From positions 4,142,001 through 4,206,000 of the forward strand of contig CM076265.1 of assembly GCA_038380795.1 (NCBI GenBank): a stretch of DNA of 64,000 bases, in the 5' to 3' direction. The translations under genes were made by a program, and so were the position numbers. The notes beneath the pieces were generated by a model. The model searched no databases. It was not told the DNA's origin and saw only the letters and a program-made list of their open reading frames with translations. Every line of letters begins with the position of its first letter. Positions within the stretch are counted from its first letter, which is position 1. This document shows positions 34,101 through 45,970 of the stretch, one piece after another. Source of the stretch: Pyrocephalus nanus (taxonomy: Eukaryota > Chordata > Aves > Passeriformes > Tyrannidae).

Positions 34101-37100
34101 CCTAGCTTACATCTGAAATAAGCAGAATTAATGACAAGCATAACAGTTTTCTAATAAAAATGAGAGAAGAGTTTTTATATAATCAAGACTGTTTCTTAGA
34201 AACGTTGAGTGTTAAGATTTAAAAATTTTCTTAAGTTTATTTTCTTTCTCATAGAGTTCTCTTTGGTAGAATAACTGACTTCTAGGATGTAGCTATAGTG
34301 ATGTATATCACAGACTTAATAAAGCTGTTAGCTCACCTATGTTCTGCTGAAAAAATCCAAGTGTTTAATCATTTCTTTTAAGTAAACCTGTTCTAATGTA
34401 ATGATAGGTGGGAGCAGGGAGCAAGGAAACCTTCATGGTTAAGAAGGCAGAAAATTAGGTAATACAAGTGAAGTGTTTATGTTTTGAGATATGCAATCAA
34501 CCAATCCTTTGTTGTTTTAATAAACCTGTTTGATGTACCTGGACATTCTGTTATGCATTCTGTTTACACAAGAAGGACGGTTAATGTGATTCGCTTGAAA
34601 ATATCCTCAGTGGAGACTCTCCCTTAGAAGTGTCCTTAGTGAAAACTCAGAATATTCTGGAAGGAATGACATGCAAGACTCGTAGGGGGAGGAAAAATGT
34701 TTAAATGAGTGTTGGCTTCTTGGCCGGTGTAATTTGATTTCTTTCCATTTTTCTTTTCATTTGTGAGTCTAAGCCAGTTGTGTAGCTCCAAATCTGACCA
34801 CCTGTTTCCTGAAATCACTGGTAACCACTTGCTTGGTTTTTTTTTCCTTATTCTTAGAACATAGACACAACAGACCTCAATGGACAAACACCTTTAATGT
34901 TAACAGCACAAAAAGCCATGGGGTAAGTAGTGAATAACTGAGTAGGGTCTATTTTATTGTACCCAAGAAGCAGTGAGGTGAATTTTTTCTTACTTTTTTT
35001 TTTCTTTTTTAACTGACATTCCTTTCACTTTCATTTATACTAAAACATGCAGTGTTTCAGAGATCAGGAGTTAGGAAGTAGCTCTCTGGATATAGCAAAG
35101 AAAGAATTTCTAAAAGAAGTTTAGATTTGTGGCTGAATCATCTGCGGCCTTATTGTGCTTTCCCCAAAATGAAAAGAAATGGAAGCAGACACAGTGAAAG
35201 GCATTTAGAACAAATAAAATGTGGAGATAGAAGCTTACACTTGGTGTTGTAGAAGATACAATCTGTGTTATAGACCTCATATTTGTTAAAATGATAAGAT
35301 TACATGATCTGGAGAAAAGCCTTCAGGGCGAGTCTTGAATTCTGAACTTGGATCTCTTGTTGATGAGCTTGTTCTGAGACAGGGTGTTGCATATCTCCTG
35401 TTGTTTCACTGATTTATTTTTGTTTATAAGGCGTTCAAAAGTTTCATTTCCAGCCTAGATTCTCTTCTGCTCGTTAACTGTTATACTTTATTTTCATCTA
35501 GACCAGAACCCACGAGGTTTCTCTTAAAGTTTAACCCCTCTCTCAATGCTGTAGACAATGTTCAAAAGAATACTGCACTGCACTGGGCAATAGCATCAGG
35601 AAATATCAGTGCAGTGGATCTGTTGCTGGAAGCTGGTGCCAGCCTGGACGTAAAAAATGTCAAGGTGCGATTTCTTTCATGATATCTCATCCCACGTGGC
35701 ATAAATGTGTAAAAGAAATGTAAAGAAAAATCCGAGCCCTCTCCACCTTTGGTGTCAATTGGAACAGGGGCTGACTTAAGAGCAGAAGTTCTTAGATTGC
35801 CCCAAAAGGACTTAGCACCTTCCTTGAGGTGTGGCTCAAAGTATGAATGCAGAGGTTCTTTACAACGTTCATTTAATGAATAGCCAAGCCTTGTGTTCCC
35901 TCAACATTGTTTCATTTTCTTGGGGGGTTGTTTCACTTCTTCATTTCTTGATTTGGCCGCTTTCTACTTCAAAATGAGGACTAATAGCCTGGGGCAGATT
36001 TTAAAAAGTGACAGTTCCTTCGTGTCCAGTCAGACTCACCAAGACTTCAAAATACATGTGAAAGCTGGTGTTTGGCAGTGCCTGGGTTGGTCACATGTGA
36101 AAGTCTTCTTGTTAATATTTGTAAAAACTGATTAGTGAGAACTATAAACGTTGGAAGTATCGATTCCCATGACTGTGTAGATATGTTACTGGAGGCAGCC
36201 CAGCAGATAACTCAAATGGATGCAATCTGTTTGCAAGTGTCAGTTTTCAGAATTACAAAGCATGTTAAAACTCTGAATTTAGCTTACTTTGCCTTAAAAA
36301 ATATAGAGGGGGGGGAAGGGGGAGCTGAGAAGTAACTGCCCAGTTATTCTTGTTTTAACTATATTCATTTCTTGCTTCTGTTAAAAACGAAAGTATTTAT
36401 GTGTTAAGTGCATAAATAAATCACTTTTTCTGTTGTTAAAGGGAGAGACACCGCTTGACCTTGCTTATCAAAGTCAGAATCACTTCATGGTTTATATGAT
36501 GAGAGAAGAAGAAAGAATGAGAAGTAGGAAAAATAACAGGTTGCTGAAAATAGTAGAGAAATATGAGGTAATTTCCTGAGTGATAACTAATGGAAATAAA
36601 ACTACAACATGCTGTGTTTAGAGTGATATGCAAATTAACTCTATTCTTATAAGCAGCTTCTGAGATGACTGAAATCGGGTGCACAAAAAATTTTCTTTAA
36701 AAGCATACAGCAGTGTTTTGAGTGGATTTTTTGTGTCATTCCTCCTCCCCTGCTTTGATGTGTTGATATCTTCCCTATCTTGAGTCGTTCAGCATCTGTT
36801 ATTACATTCCTGCTTGAATACTTTAACAATAATACAATAACAATAAAGCAATAACTTGAAAATTTTCACAATAATAATTTTAACAGCTCTTCCTGATGGT
36901 GGCATCCTCCTTGACGTTCATGTGGGCCATAGGATACGTCATGAACTTAAGTTCTGATTCTTGGCTTTTGAAAGGAGGTTTGCTTCTCTGCCTGCTGTTT
37001 GGGATGGCTCTGTTTGTCAGGTTCGTGGCTTTTTCTCTCTGTGTGTGTATTTAATTGTCAGAGACGTGATATATTTTCAATGTTTAGTTCCACATAGTTT

Positions 37101-40100
37101 AAATAATACCTCCTGAGAAATGATTGCAGAGTGTGTGAAGAATTTAAATGTATGTGCTTTTTAGAATGAATGACTATAGAAATTGAATGTCTTTAGGTGT
37201 ACACAATAACAGTTTCTTGTCACTGAAAGATTTAAAAAAAAAAAAAAACAAGCAAACCAGTCTGTTAGCTAATTTTAATGTTAAAGAGTGTTATTGATGG
37301 TTTGCATCTGGTAGGCACTGAGAGATCCATTCACAGTGCTCACAAACGTGTTTTATCACAACTTTTTCCTGCTGTATTTTGACAGAGAACAGGTTTTAGT
37401 GAGCCATTCCCTCTCCTTCTGCCTCCCCAGAGCTCCCAGTGTTATCCTGGGCTGTTTTGTACTTTTCCTGCTTTCTCCAACAGTCACTATTCATTAATGT
37501 GGCAAAGCTATCTGTGTATAAATAGAGGCTGTACTTCTCACCCAGTGCTACAGCACTTCTCATATACAATATTAGGCTGGAACAGAGCACTCTTCAGGTT
37601 TATTTTAGCATTGTTAACCCCCTGCCCATCTGGATAAAGAATCCTTTAAATGACAGTTCTTGATTGCGTTGAGAGGCTTGAAATATGAAGTTTCTACAAT
37701 AACAAACCAGATTATTTATTATTAAAACTTGTGTTTTAAATATATTTTGAAAAATATTATTCTTTTTTTCTTTTAATATTCTTTCAGGCAACTTGTGGGG
37801 CTCAAGAATCTAAGGTACCTTCCCACAGCATTTCTGCTAAGTTCAGTGTTTTGGATGTCCATGACCTGGTTTTTCTGGTTCCTGCCCGATATCCTTTATA
37901 CTCAGAAATTATACTTTAAAGTTATATACAGACTAAGAATATGTACCTTCTTTTGTCTTTAGCAGATTTTTGTCTTCTTTATAATCTGAACTGTTTCATA
38001 TCTTACTGGAATATCAAAATGAAGATTTCAGTTACAAATCCAGTTGTTTCTGTTAGCATCTCCTTGTGACTTCTTAATCTTCCTCATGGAGTCTCTCATG
38101 CAGTAATGTATTTTGGCATGTGATATAACTGGATAACAAATGCATTAATAATAATTTTAAAAGCATCTCTTCTTTCTAAAATGACAAGGATTTGGCAGTT
38201 AGTGGTGTTCCTGCTTCTGCCTTTAAAAACAACACCCTCCACAAACACCCCCCAAAAAAGGAACAAATTTCTTTGTGTTCCTGCAAAATAGATTGTCCAG
38301 TCTCCTGTTTGTCTTTATTCACTCTGAATCCTTAATATATAGTGGATTAATTTCTAGGTCTCACTTGCTTTCTTTGAAGAGGCTTTTCACTGTTGAGTAC
38401 AAAACCATTTTAGTGGTTTGCACTCTTTTCAGTGCCTTGCTCTTTTGTTTCACAGGGGGCATGTACTTATTGGCAAAGTTTTGTGGGAAGGCACTTAGGA
38501 AGATACTTAGAACTGTAAATAATTTTGTACTAAACCAGCTCTAATATATTGCTACACGGTTTAAATTAATTTTTAATTTGGCCTTTTCTTCTGTGCTGTT
38601 CCCAATTAAGATGTCCATAATAGAATTACCAGGATTAACTTTGATGAACTGATCAAGTATATTCCTGCTGGGGATACACACACACGGTTGTCTAAATGAA
38701 AATTGTGTTATTTAGTGCTGTGTTGTGAAGCTTTAAGGTTTTCTTGGTGTCATCATAAGGGGAAAAAAAAAATAGTTCCAGTGACAGGGATTTGAGTCAG
38801 GCACTTTGCTGAAGATTGAGCATGGCAATGTCCTTGAAGGTCTAACCATAGCTTGGTGAGGTGGGTCAGTGGATAGTTTCCCATTTCACTATCTAACCCT
38901 TTTTCTCAATAATGTGTATTCCTTCTGGAACTGGTCACAGGTCTGAGCGTTATAAAAGTTTTCAGGATTTTATTTACCTTTATTTGTCTGTCAAACTGTT
39001 CCTCTGGACCGAATGAAAATCCAGCTGTTCTAATTAAGAATTTCAATTAGCTCCAAACAACCAATATTAACTCAAATAGACCAGCAGTACCCACAAGAAA
39101 TGCACCATCATTTGAGTCCTGCAACTGCACCCTGCAATTGGACGGTAACAAACACAGCTGGTAGGATACAGTGCCAATATTTCATAGTTTATCATCTTGA
39201 TTTCAATCAGGACTGTTTGCAGTGGCATTAGTTGATAAGACAAAGCAACCTGGAGGCTGCAGTACTGCATTTTTAGGGTTATTTGCAGTGCAGTTTTATA
39301 GAGTGACTGAGGGGTCACTGGAGATGCAGTTCAGGCTTGGGCTCTGCCTGCTCCTTGGGGGCATCAGGGACTGTTCATATGAAGGACAGAGAAGGACAGA
39401 AAGGCCTCTGAAGGACAGAGAAGATCCTGCTCTAAGGGTGAAGATGATTTTTGTGTATGTGTGTGTGTGTTGCTTGTAAAACAACATAAACTAATTTTAG
39501 ACTATTTCGTTTGTTTGACAAACAGCGGCGATACGTGGCATAAGAATATATTCCTTAACCTGACAATTACATGTAACAAATATAATTCTTGAAATCATTG
39601 TCATGTTCAGCATGATGGCTCTTCTTTATTATCTCTATAAAACTTGGAGTACCGATCCTGGGTATATAAAGACTTCAGAGGAAGAAAGGAAAGAGGTAGG
39701 TGATTTTGTCAAGGCAAATGGGAGGCCTGTAACCTGGTGCAATATGTATGTACTTCTGGTTGATCTGTTTGTCATTATGTGCAGCTTTGGGAAACTTGAG
39801 AGCAGTGAAATAATCTTCATTTAAGAGTTTTCAGCGAGAGAATTTCTCCTCCTACTGCTTGTTTCCTTGTCTTCATTATCCTGCCATGATTTCCTTGCCT
39901 CCATCCTTTTTCACTGAAGTGTGAGCTTGGCCAAACATCTTACAGAGCTGCCAATGTTACCTGTGATATAAATTCACTTAGAACTTCACTTAAGAAATAG
40001 AAATTCTGTGTGGTTTCTGCTCCAGTTGCCTGTGGCTAAAAAGAGAGAAGAGTAAGGAGAACTTTAGTCTGAAGTTTGTCTTGACTGTGAGAGGTGCCTT

Positions 40101-43100
40101 GTATGTAAACACCATCTCACTTGAAAGAATATTTAATTCACGTTATTTATTAATTTTGGCAACATAGAGATACTTTCCTGTGTAATCTTGTATGGGTGAA
40201 GCTCCATTTGTCTTTACTGGTTTGTGTTTTCTTGTGGACCTTTTCAAAGAGCAAGTTCTTATTCCTGTCAGTGCTTGGTACTCAAAATACTTACAGACTG
40301 CAAAACTCATAATGTAAAAATCCTCACAGCACCTATAAAAATGGGATCCAAATGCAAGCACAAAACACTTTGTCTTTCAGAACATTATAGCTCTTGCAGA
40401 AGCAGGTTGCTTGGACTTCAGAACATTCTGCACATCGTGTCTGGTAAGTGGGCCTTTGGTATTTGTTTTCTTTGTGAACCTGCATTTTACTTAATGCTGC
40501 TATAAAAAAACATATTTTCCTCTCTGCTTGTCATTTGAGTGTTACATGAGGGGTTTTTTCTATGTTGTTAGGATTTTTTAATATTTTACAGTGACAAGAG
40601 ATGATTTGAGATGTTTGGACTCTAATCTTTAAAAAAAAAACTATTTCCATCCCTTTTTTCTTTTTGTAAAATTAAGGTGTATGGCTCTCATCTGTGTTCT
40701 GTCGTGAGGTCTGCTACACAGTAACTGTGCAAAATGTGCACAACCTGTAAGCTGATGCTTTAAACTTTGAGCAAAATAGATGCTTCTGCTGTGTGTGAAT
40801 TCTTTTCCTTCATCCTCAACTAGGTGAGGAAGCCTCTGAGATCTGTGCATTGCCTTGCTTGCCAAGCATGTGTGGCCAGATATGATCAGCATTCTCTCTG
40901 GACTGGACAGTGCATAGGTGAGAGTGTGTGTTTTATCAAATTTGCAAATGCCACGTATTTTAAAGGTTGCAGAAGTAACATTTATCTCCTGAGAGAGAGA
41001 GAGCCCACATGACACGAGAATATGCAGCTGATACTCAAGGGAAATCAGTTAGGTGGAAGAGAGAAAGTCAAATAAATTTATTAAAGGGATAGAGTGGTCA
41101 CCCTAAGAGCAGACACCACGAAGTCTGGAACTCTGTATTTTGAGAGAAGAAGGAACAGGGGATATGACAGAGAGGTTAAAAAAGAAAGGGAAAAAAATAT
41201 GAAGATGGTGGCTAAAGTGAATGCAGAACTGTTCCTCAACAAGCACATCATGCTAGAAATAGGGATTTAAAATTGGTCCTGTCTTTACATGGCAGGCAGT
41301 GAAATTTTGGAGCTTGCTGCTGTCAGGGTTTGCAGATACAGGCAGAGTCAGAAGGCTCAGAAAGGGGGTCAGACAGACTTTTTTGGACAACGTGTCCAAA
41401 AGTAGATACTAAAAGAACTAGACAAGTGTGCACCCTCTGACATTTTAACGCAGTGGCTGTGGGTGAGGAGAGTGAACTCCAGAAACTGGCCAGGCTTGGG
41501 TGTCCTCCCAACCTTCCACTGGCTCCTTCACTGTTAGAGACAGTTGTGAGAGGAGCAGCTGGACCCCTGAGATAACCCCGCAGGGCGTTGTTCGTGCTCT
41601 TGTGTTCTTTCCTCTCACCCTCTTTCTTCCCTCCTGGCTCATCACTGGTGATGCTCAAGATAGGAAGGTTAGACCTTTTCATCTGTAACAATATATTTTT
41701 AGCTTTTTTTTTTTTGCCAATTTTTTTGTTATATTAAAATATTTTTGTTATGTTAAATCCTTGGAAGTACTTTTAGGGCGTTTGCTATTTACAAAGGTGG
41801 TAGGACATCTTTCTGATGCGTTGTCTGGAAGCTCTGAGCAATATGATTGTAATATAAATAAAGATAATTTTCATATCTTCATGGAACAGTTTCCCTGACA
41901 GAGGTCTGGGGTGTTTTTGTGTATTTTGCAATTCTGAAGCACACGAGGTCAAACAATCAAATTGAATAGCTTAGACTTTGCAGCGATGTGAGACAGTTTT
42001 ACTGTGCATGGGGGAGAGCTGTGGTTGCATAATTAGTCCTCATCCAGCTAAAACAGCTGAAGGCATGCTCTGAAGAAGACACAAATCCTGGTTGACTTTA
42101 TCAGAACTAATTCTATTCTATAAATTGGGGTGGCTTACAGGAGAAAGTTGAGAGGGAGATCAGCCTTGTCAAGCTCTCTGCTGGATGGCTGAGGTAATAA
42201 CAAGAAATGGTTTTGACTCGCTTTTTATTCCTGTTAACTTCAGGGGAAATGCAAATACTGCTGAATTTTGAATTGTCAAACTTTTTTTTATTATTATTAT
42301 TTTTTTCCTTGCCTCAATTTCAGGTGTTGGGAACCACTGTTATTACCTGTTGTTCCTGACTTTCCTAACTATGACAGGTGTCTGGCTGCTTTATGGAACT
42401 CTTCTGTGTATGTATCCATGAATTTATTTTACTTTGCCTTTCAGGTACGTGTATGTCTGGTCTTTAATTTTTTCAGCATTTTGTTTCCAGCAAGTGTAAT
42501 TATACCTGCACAAGTGATGCCATGTTGCAGCAGTGGCATTATTGTGTAAATAAGTGGCAATACATCATGGTCTTTACTCAAATACCATAGTTCTTGCTCA
42601 ACACAAAAGATACAACTCTAGTGGGATCTCCATTCAGCAGGAAGAATTTTTGTTAGAGATGAAATAGAGAAGCCATGTGGAGGAAGGTCAGGTTACAGGT
42701 TCTAATCTGGATGCCCTTTACTGTAATAGAAAATAAGTTTTGTAAATACGTTATTACAAAAGCTTTGTTGATTCTTGTTGTTTGGAAATATCTATATTGA
42801 GTACCTGCAAGAATTTCTTTTCTGTTTTTAATGTAGTGGTAACTTTGAAGAGAACTATATATCTCATTAATAAATCTGAACTTTTAAAAATTAGGAAATT
42901 TCTTAGAGGGGAGAAGAGAACCATTATAATGTATTTCCTGGAGGTGAATTACCACAGCACCAACCTTTTAAATAAAAAAGCAGAGGGAAATAATTTTATT
43001 TCATATTGCTTCACATTATATTGATATGAGGCAATACTCACCGTAGAGTTTTCTCCATTTTCTGTATGTGAAGGAATGTGGGAGGAAAACCTCTTTATTG

Positions 43101-45905
43101 CTCTACTGATACAGAGAAGAAAAAAAACGTTGCTTTCCTTGTAGTTTGGGTTTGTTTGTGTTTTTTTTTTCTTTTTAATACATTAAATGTGAGTGTGATA
43201 AACTTTAAGTAGCTCATAAGAAATTTGCAGGAATTGGACATTCCAGTTTACATCTGTTTGATAGTGGTGGAATACTGCTGTCTTGGAATTGTCACCATCA
43301 GGTCTCCTTTTGTCAATGATGGTGTTTAAGAGAAATGATAAATTCTTGGATGTTCTTTCTGTGGATTATGAACCCAGAATGTAAAGATGATGCAGCCAGA
43401 ATAACAAGCAGTGAGGCATCTCCGTGGGTGCTTTAAAGTGGGAAGGGAATATGTTAAACACTGTATTTCTAGAGCATGTTGCTATGTAATAGTCATTTCA
43501 TGCAAATAATCCTTGCTCAGTTCTTTAAGGGCTTAAAAACATAATTAACTGGTTGTGTGTCTTCTCAGATTGGTCCAACCATTGCCCAACAAGTTACCAG
43601 CAGGATGGAGCATGGACATACTTCACACAGGTCACGTACTGCTCCCCCTGGGTTTCCTACATCTCTGCAGTAGCCTGTTTCCACACTGTTTGGGCCTCCT
43701 TGTGGCTCGCTGTTCAGCTTTATCAGGTACTCTTTCCCTCCAGTTTATGCTTAAAACTTTTCCCTGGATGATTTGCTCCCATGAAAACCTTGTGTCTGCT
43801 TTCCTTGACTGGCTTCTGTCACAGTGAGGAGCTTCCCTTAAATCTCAGGGCAGCACTGAAATGCACCCTGTTAAAAGCAGGATCACAGTCTGCAGATCAT
43901 TCCTATAACTGAGTTCTGGGTTCACTACTCATCAAAAAATTCCAAACCTCTAGAAAGTATTTAAAGACAAGAAATGTATTTGACAGATAGAACCAGTATT
44001 AGTGCCCCAAAAATGACACAAAAGCTCAATAGCACAATTAGTCCTGAGTTTAAGATTCAGTGGCAGAGCTGGGCAGTGTGTCATTAGACTGTATTAAATT
44101 CCAATTGCAACAATAAAAATATATATGACCTGGATTTTATCTTGTTGAGGACCGTCAAATTTCTTGTTCATGTTTTTCTCAGAGCTTGTCTATGCAAACA
44201 AAATTGAGAAAAGCTGTCCTAAAACATCTAGGAGACAGCTCGTTAGCAGCTTTCAGAAGAGATGTCATTGAAATACCTGTTAAGCATACTGAGCTAAAGA
44301 CTTGTCTTACATCTTGTTTAATAAAAAAAAAAAAAAAAAGAAAAAACCAAAACAACTCCACAACTGTAAATGTGTACTGATGTAGTACCGAGTCACTGAG
44401 ACTTGTAAATGTACTTCTTTGTGATATTTAGTGTGTTATTCAGTGAAGGACTCTTGCAGCCGTTTATGAGGGTTTATAAGATTTGCGTTGATTAAAAAAT
44501 TTTAAAAATGGAATTGGTAAGGAAAAACACAGAAAAGAAACCCAAGTTCATTGTTGAAACTCAGCGAAAGAAAACACAGAGCCAAGAAAAGGGAAAAGTT
44601 ATTGTTGAAGCATTTTGGCCTTTTTTTCAGGGGATCTTTTTCAACCATTTTGTGTGGTAGAACGTAGACAAACCCTGAGGAGATTGGTGCTTAACTGTGA
44701 TAGATCTTAGACTTCTCCAAATGTGTGGAAGTGCAGTCTTTACAGGCAGCCCAATTAAACGTGCCTTGTCAGTGGAAGCATTCATGTTACAGCTTGCTGG
44801 GCTCTGTTTTAGCCCAGGTGACATCTAAAAACACACTTCTCAGTCATCAGTTATAGCAGTAGTTACTCATTTGTTAGATATGGGCAACCTCCCTTCTCAC
44901 TGGTATCACCAGGATTTTGGTTTGTGCTGTTCCTGTTGTAACCATTACTTACATTTTCCTTTCACTAAGATTGCATTCTTGGGGCTGACCTCTCATGAGA
45001 GAATGAACCTCCTGATGCAGAGAAAATCATCTAAGCATCCTGTTTCACTCAGGAGAACTCCATACAAGTGGGTATTGATTAACAGAGTATTTTTGAGTGA
45101 TTTGCTTCGCTGCTTCATAAATGCAAAAAAATATAATGTGCCAGTCATGCCTGTTAAGAGTTGTGCTAAGAGGAGGAAGTGGACCTTGTTTTCCTTACTG
45201 AGAACTTCCTTTTCTCTAGGAAATCAGCAACCAGCACAAGACCTGGGGGGGTTTTTGTGCATGGCTGTGTGCACAGGAAAAAGCAGTGCCAAAATCAGTC
45301 CATAGCACTAATCAGTAGATAATATTTTGGGGTGAGGGTGAGCTGTCCTTTAATTTGTTCATCAGTCTCTCTGTTGTGTAGGATCAGAAAGAGAATTAAG
45401 GCATGAACTGGCCCCTTTACAACTTCTCTTGCAGTATTTAGAGAAATTGGTACCAAGGTTTCCCTGTTTCTTTGTTTCCTTATATGTGTTAACAGATGGG
45501 ATCTTACTAAGGACTAACGTTTAAATATTTGAGTTCATCTGCTCTGATATGTTAATGTAAAACAGGTTGTAAAAGTTCAGCAAAGGAATAATGCTCAATA
45601 GAGAACTGTTTAATTAAAAAAAAAAACCAACTCCACAATTTTAAAACTGACAGGTTTATATCTGAAGTACTGTCATGTGGTGAACGTGCAGTTTTGATTC
45701 TGGCAGTCTTCTTTTTTTTTTTTTTTTTTTTTTTTTAGGTTTATCAATGCATATTTTTCTCCTTTTCAGTCTTGGATGCTTCCAGAATCTTGCAGACTTC
45801 TTTCAGTGCAGTTGCTTTGGTATGTTCAAACCCAACATAATCGACTGGACCAAGCAATACAATGTTTTTCATCTGGCAAAGGAGAAAAATGTTCATTCTG
45901 TGTAA
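31147..45905 (+). CDS. ZDHHC13: Palmitoyltransferase-family protein ZDHHC13 (HIP14-like), complete
   Basis: Family role: an ankyrin-repeat DHHC S-acyltransferase of Golgi/ER membranes, attaching palmitate to protein cysteines. Seventeen coding exons join in frame to 615 codons (human about 622): 31147-31167, 31669-31802, 32321-32443, 32912-32989, 33468-33612, 34858-34922, 35502-35664, 36442-36567, 36887-37020, 37788-37888, 39571-39695, 40381-40443, 40824-40917, 42324-42407, 43569-43726, 44970-45067, 45770-45905. Order: short N-terminus; ankyrin repeats to about residue 285 ([31 protein letters not shown]); membrane segments from about 288; the Cys-rich domain near 418-455 ([32 protein letters not shown]); further membrane segments; C-terminus KNVHSV. 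Odd: the catalytic DQHC is DQHS (Ser450, codon 40893-40895), and intron 10 is AT-AC. A short CR1 lies in intron 2; the other introns show only AT-rich sequence and homopolymers. Confidence 0.97.
31669..31802 (+). CDS. ZDHHC13: ZDHHC13 exon 2
   Basis: It encodes a His-rich N-terminal stretch ([20 protein letters not shown]) and then the conserved [10 protein letters not shown]. The acceptor is TGGCAG and the donor GTAAGT. Confidence 0.94.
31943..32051 (+). mobile_element. CR1 LINE 3' end in ZDHHC13 intron 2
   Basis: 'gttggacttaatgatcctta' then 'tgggtcctttccaactcagc', ending 'attctgtgcttctgtga', is the sense 3' end of CR1. It is a short truncated copy. Confidence 0.88.
32321..32443 (+). CDS. 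ZDHHC13: ZDHHC13 exon 3: first ankyrin repeat
   Basis: It encodes [20 protein letters not shown] and then [15 protein letters not shown]. The acceptor is TTCAAG and the donor GTAAGT. Confidence 0.96.
32912..32989 (+). CDS. ZDHHC13: ZDHHC13 exon 4: ankyrin repeats
   Basis: It encodes [20 protein letters not shown] and then LHWAIR. The acceptor is CACAG and the donor GTATGT. Confidence 0.96.
   Translation: MLHFQRCNSGSAGWRSEFYSPSLGH
33468..33612 (+). CDS. ZDHHC13: ZDHHC13 exon 5: ankyrin repeats
   Basis: It encodes [19 protein letters not shown] through [15 protein letters not shown] and IAYLIAKGQ. The acceptor is GTTATAG and the donor GTATGT. Confidence 0.96.
34858..34922 (+). CDS. ZDHHC13: ZDHHC13 exon 6: ankyrin repeat
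   Basis: It encodes [20 protein letters not shown] and then MG. The acceptor is TTCTTAG and the donor GTAAGT. Confidence 0.95.
35502..35664 (+). CDS. ZDHHC13: ZDHHC13 exon 7: ankyrin repeats
   Basis: It encodes [19 protein letters not shown] through [20 protein letters not shown] and ends VKNVK. The acceptor is ATCTAG and the donor is a weak GTGCGA. Confidence 0.95.
36442..36567 (+). CDS. ZDHHC13: ZDHHC13 exon 8: end of ankyrin region
   Basis: It encodes [20 protein letters not shown], then a basic/acidic linker ending LLKIVEKYE. The donor is GTAATT. The linker leads into the first membrane segment. Confidence 0.94.
36887..37020 (+). CDS. ZDHHC13: ZDHHC13 exon 9: first two membrane segments
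   Basis: Two hydrophobic stretches, [19 protein letters not shown] and [15 protein letters not shown], around a short SSDSWLLK loop. The acceptor is TAACAG and the donor GTTCGT. Confidence 0.95.
37788..37888 (+). CDS. ZDHHC13: ZDHHC13 exon 10
   Basis: It encodes [20 protein letters not shown], then [14 protein letters not shown] and one base of an Asp codon. It ends at a U12-type donor (ATATCCTTT) rather than GT. Confidence 0.94.
37889..39570 (+). other. ZDHHC13: U12-type AT-AC intron of ZDHHC13
   Basis: The intron starts ATATCCTTT, the consensus minor-spliceosome AT-AC donor, and ends AC at 39569-39570. A perfect U12 branch-point TTCCTTAAC lies at 39551-39559, with its branch adenosines 12-13 nt before the acceptor end. 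Joining g/at gives Asp and an exon 11 the same length as in the human protein up to the KTW motif. No GT-AG choice keeps the frame so well. Confidence 0.93.
39571..39695 (+). CDS. ZDHHC13: ZDHHC13 exon 11: membrane segment
   Basis: It encodes [20 protein letters not shown], then [14 protein letters not shown] and an acidic end. The 3' splice site is AC (U12 type) and the donor GTAGGT. Confidence 0.93.
40381..40443 (+). CDS. ZDHHC13: ZDHHC13 exon 12: start of Cys-rich domain
   Basis: It encodes [20 protein letters not shown] and one Leu. It carries the first zinc-binding CxxC pair. The acceptor is CTTTCAG and the donor GTAAGT. Confidence 0.95.
40824..40917 (+). CDS. ZDHHC13: ZDHHC13 exon 13: Cys-rich domain with DQHS
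   Basis: It encodes [20 protein letters not shown], then [12 protein letters not shown]. The active-site cysteine of DQHC is replaced by serine (tct at 40893-40895). The neighbouring Cys/His ligands are kept. The acceptor is AACTAG and the donor GTGAGA. Confidence 0.95.
42324..42407 (+). CDS. ZDHHC13: ZDHHC13 exon 14: membrane segment after the Cys-rich domain
   Basis: It encodes [20 protein letters not shown], then LLYGTLL. The acceptor is TTTCAG and the donor GTATGT. Confidence 0.95.
43569..43726 (+). CDS. ZDHHC13: ZDHHC13 exon 15: loop and last membrane segment
   Basis: It encodes [20 protein letters not shown], then [20 protein letters not shown] and ends LYQ. The acceptor is TCTCAG and the donor GTACTC. 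Confidence 0.95.
44970..45067 (+). CDS. ZDHHC13: ZDHHC13 exon 16
   Basis: It encodes [20 protein letters not shown], then SLRRTPY. The TSHER motif is conserved in the HIP14 family. The acceptor is ACTAAG and the donor GTGGGT. Confidence 0.95.
45770..45905 (+). CDS. ZDHHC13: ZDHHC13 last exon
   Basis: It encodes [20 protein letters not shown], then [15 protein letters not shown] and KEKNVHSV, ending at TAA 45903-45905. A long T tract (45712-45736) precedes the acceptor TTTTCAG. Confidence 0.96.
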
Positions 45906-45944
45906 AGTTTTGCTGAATTTCTGAAATGGTTGAGCTGAAAGCTA

Positions 45945-45950
45945 AATAAA
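45945..45950 (+). terminator. ZDHHC13: Poly(A) signal of ZDHHC13
   Basis: AATAAA 40 bp after the stop codon, giving a very short 3' UTR ending near 45970. A distal alternative was not identified. Confidence 0.65.
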
Positions 45951-45970
45951 ACTGGATATTTTGTTAATTT

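Noticed and set aside
39603..39824. Starting a ZDHHC13 exon at the Met of MFSMMALLY with a GT-AG upstream intron
   Set aside because: It loses eleven residues present in the human protein and ignores the consensus U12 donor, branch site and AC acceptor, which give a perfect in-frame join.
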